DNA of 60,434 bases from an uncultured Oscillospiraceae bacterium (GTDB lineage: Bacteria; Bacillota; Clostridia; Oscillospirales; Oscillospiraceae). Under the pieces are notes generated by a model. It saw nothing but the letters and a program-made list of their open reading frames with translations, was not told the DNA's origin and did not search any database. Numbering within the stretch: position 1 is the first letter of the stretch; the number at the start of each line of letters is the position of its first letter. The translations under genes were made by a program, and so were the position numbers. Positions 58,874 to 60,434 of the stretch are shown here, one piece after another. The stretch lies in contig CAKTQM010000005.1 of the NCBI GenBank assembly GCA_934597125.1, positions 1 to 60,434 of the forward strand. The letters are read 5' to 3'.

Positions 58874-60301
58874 ATGAAGGTTTTGTTTGCCGCCAGTGAG
58901 GCGTTTCCCTTTTGCAAGACCGGCGGGCTTGCGGATGTGGCCGGCAGTCTGCCGGTGGCGCTGGCCGAAAACGGCGATCAGGTGGCGGTGATCCTGCCGC
59001 TGTACGACAAAATCCCCCAGGAGTGGCGGCAGCGGATGGTGTACCGCAGCTATATCTATGTGGATGTGGCGTGGCGGCACCAGTACTGCGGGCTGTTTGT
59101 GATGGAGTATCGGGGCGTGACCTGGTATTTTGTGGACAACGAGCACTATTTCCGCCGTGGCCGTCTGTACGGCGAGTATGACGACGGCGAGCGCTTTGCC
59201 TTTTTCAGCAAGGCGGTGGTGGATCTGATGCCCAGCCTGGACTGGATGCCGGAGGTGATCCACTGCAACGACTGGCAGACGGCGCTGGTGCCCATCTATC
59301 TCAAGGATGTTGCCACCCGCTGGGACGCGGTGCGGGGTATCAAAACCGTGTTTACCATCCATAATATCGAGTATCAGGGCCGCTACGGCTCCGACACGGT
59401 GGCCGACCTGTTCGGTCTGCACGAGGGCTGGTGGAATGACGGCACGCTGCAGATGGACGGCGATGTGAACTTGATGAAGGCCGCCATGCTGGTGTCTGAC
59501 GCGGTGACTACCGTCAGCCCCACCTATGCCCGGCAGCTGCATGACGATTACTATGCCCACGGCATGGCCTCCATCGTCAATACCATCGGTTATAAGATGC
59601 ACGGGGTGCTGAACGGCATTGACATGACCTCCTACGATCCGGCTCACGACATGGCTCTCCCTGTTCACTACAGTCCTGACGATATGGCCGGCAAGGCTGC
59701 CTGCAAGGCGGATCTTCAAGCGGCGCTGGGACTGCGGGAGGAGGCGGACACGCCGTTGGTTGCCGTGGTGAGCCGTCTGGTGGGCCACAAGGGTATGGAG
59801 CTGATCCGTGACGGCTTTGACGGCATGATGGCCACCGGCTGCCAGTTTGTGGTGCTGGGCCAGGGCGAGGGGTACTATGAGGACTTCTTCCGCGCCCAGG
59901 CGGGGCGGTATGTGGGCCGCGCCGCGGCGCTGATCACCTATTCCGAGGGGCTGAGCCGCCGCATTTACGCGGGCGCCGACCTGTTTTTGATGCCCTCCAA
60001 GAGCGAGCCGTGCGGGCTTTCCCAGATGATCGCCATGCGTTATGGCGCGGTGCCTATCGTGCGGCGTACCGGCGGGCTGGCGGACAGCGTCCGTTCCTGT
60101 CAGGTGGGGCAGGAGGACGGCACGGGGTATCTGTTTGAGGCGTATGACGCCGGCGCCATGCTGTCCGTCATCGGGCAGGCCACCGGACTTTACACAGGGG
60201 ACAAGGCGGGCTTTGCCGCAGTGCGGCGGCGGGGCATGACGGAGGATTTCAGCTGGGCCCGCAGTGCCCGCGTGTATCACGATATCTATTCCAAGCTGTA
60301 A
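58874..60301 (+). CDS. glgA: Glycogen synthase (ADP-glucose)
   Basis: 475 aa from ATG 58874 (GAGGAGGAC upstream). GT5 enzyme: K15 in KTGGLADV binds ADP-glucose, with HCNDWQTAL, VFTIHNIEYQG and the late SKSEPCGLSQMIAMRYG (nucleotide-sugar phosphate loop, around E386). It adds glucose from ADP-glucose to growing chains. glgP follows 14 bp later. Confidence 0.97.
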   Translation: MKVLFAASEAFPFCKTGGLADVAGSLPVALAENGDQVAVILPLYDKIPQEWRQRMVYRSYIYVDVAWRHQYCGLFVMEYRGVTWYFVDNEHYFRRGRLYGEYDDGERFAFFSKAVVDLMPSLDWMPEVIHCNDWQTALVPIYLKDVATRWDAVRGIKTVFTIHNIEYQGRYGSDTVADLFGLHEGWWNDGTLQMDGDVNLMKAAMLVSDAVTTVSPTYARQLHDDYYAHGMASIVNTIGYKMHGVLNGIDMTSYDPAHDMALPVHYSPDDMAGKAACKADLQAALGLREEADTPLVAVVSRLVGHKGMELIRDGFDGMMATGCQFVVLGQGEGYYEDFFRAQAGRYVGRAAALITYSEGLSRRIYAGADLFLMPSKSEPCGLSQMIAMRYGAVPIVRRTGGLADSVRSCQVGQEDGTGYLFEAYDAGAMLSVIGQATGLYTGDKAGFAAVRRRGMTEDFSWARSARVYHDIYSKL

Positions 60302-60315
60302 GGAGACAATCGCAT

Positions 60316-60434
60316 ATGACCTATACCAAGCATGATATGAAGGAGGCTATTATCCGTAAGCTGCGGCTGAACTACGGCTGCACCGAGCAGCAGGCCAGCG
60401 ACGGCGAGATGCTGAAGGCCTGCGCCATGGTGCT
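60316..60434 (+). CDS. glgP: Glycogen phosphorylase, N-terminal fragment
   Basis: Only about 40 codons are in the window, running off the right edge. They read MTYTKHDMKEAIIRKLRLNY, GCTEQQASDGEMLKACAMVL. A helical start with YGCTEQQAS and KACAMVL resembles the N-terminus of clostridial glycogen/maltodextrin phosphorylases. With GlgBCDA just before it, GlgP is the most likely product; another glycogen-linked enzyme is possible. RBS AAGGAGAC. Confidence 0.7.
   Translation, partial: MTYTKHDMKEAIIRKLRLNYGCTEQQASDGEMLKACAMV

Overview
The window looks like part of the chromosome of a high-GC, low-oxygen Firmicute, most likely a gut Clostridium-class bacterium of the Oscillospiraceae type. This is inferred from SepF, the miaB-mutS-mutL-miaA-hfq gene order, a paired GlgC/GlgD, strong AGGAGG ribosome sites, sigma-A type promoters, and ThyA/MurI variants; no 16S gene or database search supports it. 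Almost everything is housekeeping or core metabolism. No prophage, transposase, CRISPR array, rRNA or tRNA gene was seen.

Layout. 1-9768 is one long leftward set: miaB (TTG start), mutS, mutL, miaA, hfq, an HlyD-like membrane protein, yggS and the start of sepF. 9851-15622 holds degV, a GT4 glycosyltransferase diverging from recG, and nudC diverging from uvrC with overlapping promoters. 17834-19258 is a lower-GC secreted, C-terminally anchored surface protein. 19323-25798 has a gamma carbonic anhydrase and an AEC transporter, then the aspartate-family locus: thrC-thrB leftward, lysC-asd rightward. 25852-32455 has a 21-bp-period repeat array, truA with a GNAT gene, a phosphopantetheinyl transferase, a ROK glucokinase, a DUF4340 lipoprotein and a two-component system; an amidohydrolase follows to 34059.

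34060-34994 is a small accessory patch: two near-identical repeat copies enclose two tiny genes (52 and 57 aa) and a gene remnant. A DMT exporter, a 25-aa membrane peptide gene and a LysR regulator follow. 37840-42267 is rpe (with a structured leader), recR, apbE, a NusG-domain-II protein, a Gx-type transporter and a CbxX-type AAA ATPase. Then come folA-thyA, a conserved unknown, murI, argS, a small autoregulated membrane-protein/HTH operon, a four-gene MacB-like export operon with two adaptor proteins, and the glycogen operon glgB-glgC-glgD-glgA-(glgP).

The most unusual signal is not a gene. Two families of dispersed, palindromic intergenic repeats recur through the window. One (here family A) has constant ends resembling AAGCCTCCCTTGTGTAA and interchangeable internal modules; the other (family B) is a compact GGGGCGGAC/GTCCGCCCC hairpin. 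They lie only between genes, including inside operons (mutS-mutL and glgD-glgA), and look like non-autonomous mobile or RNA-structural elements. Other points worth checking are the exact 21-bp ATGTACC array, the flanked small-gene cassette, the two 19-bp operators around the HTH-operon promoter, and a possible non-canonical surface anchoring signal.
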